Of a DNA stretch of 6,345 bases, positions 5,837-6,345 are shown in pieces. The position numbers and the translations under genes are program-made. The first letter of the stretch is position 1. Every line of letters begins with the position of its first letter. A model generated the notes under the pieces. The model did not search any database, was not told the origin of the DNA, and saw nothing but the letters and a program-made list of their open reading frames with translations. This DNA is from Thermoplasmata archaeon (GTDB lineage: Archaea > Thermoplasmatota > Thermoplasmata > SG8-5 > JAGLSY01): assembly GCA_023135545.1 (NCBI GenBank), contig JAGLSY010000005.1, positions 1 to 6,345 on the forward strand, in the 5' to 3' direction.

Positions 5837-5934
5837 GTGCCAGTGGGGGATATCATTGATGTGCCAGCGTGGGTCCCAGTATTAGATGGCATGGGTATCA
5901 GTGAAAAACAGTGTGGTGGGGGGCGGCAGGCGGG
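5837..5934 (+). repeat. Intergenic G-rich repeat element, copy B
   Basis: Block 1 at 5862-5884 and block 2 at 5908-5934 match copy A at 188-237. Block 2 reads GG-T-GGGGGG-C-GG-CA-GG-C-GGG: the G-runs are kept while three spacer A bases of copy A are C here. A partial extra copy of the start of block 1 (GTGCCAG at 5837-5843, again at 5861-5867) lies just upstream. CCCA/TGGG and TGCCA/TGGCA pairings are possible across the 23-base insert between blocks. The 5792-6000 gap holds nothing else recognisable. Confidence 0.6.
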
Positions 5935-6007
5935 CAAAGAATGCGCCCATAGCGGATGTTTCAGCGCGTCGGCATAGACCTACCTTTTCCAGGCATATTC
6001 CATAATG

Positions 6008-6051
6008 TTAATTAGTAAAAAAACATTCCCGAACAAATCGACCAAGGTGAT
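6008..6051 (+). promoter_or_regulatory. Probable promoter and strong Shine-Dalgarno site of the synthetase gene
   Basis: AAGGTGAT (6044-6051) lies three bases before the ATG and matches the GGAGGTGATCC complement of the 16S rRNA 3' end over AGGTGAT, so the start is well supported. TTAATTAG at 6008-6015 is the best TATA-like stretch and would place the transcription start near 6036. The ribosome site is clear, the TATA box weak. Confidence 0.5.
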
Positions 6052-6054
6052 TAT

Positions 6055-6345
6055 ATGACTTATGATTATGACAAGACCTACGAGGACTGGAATTGGGAAC
6101 TGCCAGAGTTCTTCAACATGGGATATGACTGCACTGACAAGCACGTGGCCGCAGGCAAGGGTGAGAGAACAGCCCTCATCTACGAGGACGAGGAGGGAAA
6201 CAACAAGACCTACACCTACGCCCAGATGAAGGAACTGAGCGATAAATTCGGCAACGCTCTCAGAAAGCTGGGCTTGAAAAAGGGTGACAGGTTTTTGATA
6301 AGGCTTCCCAACGTGCCGGAGTTTCAGATCGCCTTCATCGGCGGG
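6055..6345 (+). CDS. AMP-forming acyl-CoA/acetyl-CoA synthetase, N-terminal fragment
   Basis: The first 97 residues of a protein that continues past the window. It starts MTYDYDKTYEDWNWELPEFF and contains ALIYEDEEG (residues 40-48), the YTYAQMKELSDKFGNALRKL helix (54-73) and the LGLKKGDRFLIRLPNVPEF block (73-91). These are the opening elements of ANL-superfamily ligases, which make acyl-AMP and then acyl-CoA from a carboxylate, ATP and CoA in the cytosol. The short entry resembles medium-chain acyl-CoA synthetase-type archaeal enzymes more than classical Acs, which has a longer, different N-terminus. The P-loop and substrate pocket are outside the window, so acetate as substrate is inferred only from the upstream transporter. 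AGGTGAT before the ATG fixes the start. It is 327 bases from the transporter with a terminator between, so it is probably its own unit. Confidence 0.9.
   Translation, partial: MTYDYDKTYEDWNWELPEFFNMGYDCTDKHVAAGKGERTALIYEDEEGNNKTYTYAQMKELSDKFGNALRKLGLKKGDRFLIRLPNVPEFQIAFIGG

Overview
The window looks archaeal, most probably from the Thermoplasmatota or a related euryarchaeal lineage. The evidence is a complete transcription factor S gene (the archaeal TFIIS homologue), the C-terminus of a KaiC/RAD55-type ATPase, BRE/TATA-like promoters instead of -35/-10 boxes, a mix of leaderless and Shine-Dalgarno starts, and a large Asn-rich, sequon-dense surface protein built from a NosD-like beta-helix and SbsA-type Ig modules. 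The lineage assignment is inference; the domain-level assignment is fairly secure.

Layout. 1-171 (+) is the 3' end of a KaiC-like ATPase. It converges on the TFS gene at 316-621 (-), and the gap between them holds a G-rich repeat element and a strong hairpin. A 367-bp divergent region (622-988) carries the TFS promoter, two inverted-repeat blocks and an apparently leaderless promoter for a 1238-residue surface protein (989-4705, +). The 419-bp gap 4706-5124 contains no credible coding sequence but is packed with short stems. A good BRE/TATA promoter facing back into it (4971-4985, -) makes it a candidate minus-strand non-coding RNA gene, and this is the most interesting object in the window. 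Then come a six-helix acetate/succinate transporter of the GPR1/FUN34/YaaH family (5125-5727, +), a hairpin plus T-tract terminator, a second copy of the G-rich repeat (5837-5934), and the start of an AMP-forming acyl/acetyl-CoA synthetase (6055 to the window end, +).

How the genes fit together. The transporter and the synthetase make a coherent uptake-and-activation pair for acetate or a related short carboxylate. They are on the same strand but separated by a terminator, so they are probably independently transcribed. TFS is general transcription machinery. The surface protein is probably a C-terminally anchored, heavily glycosylated cell-envelope protein. Its 5' part (beta-helix and first Ig module) is visibly more AT-rich than the rest, suggesting a mosaic gene. 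No mobile-element gene, tRNA, rRNA or CRISPR array was seen.
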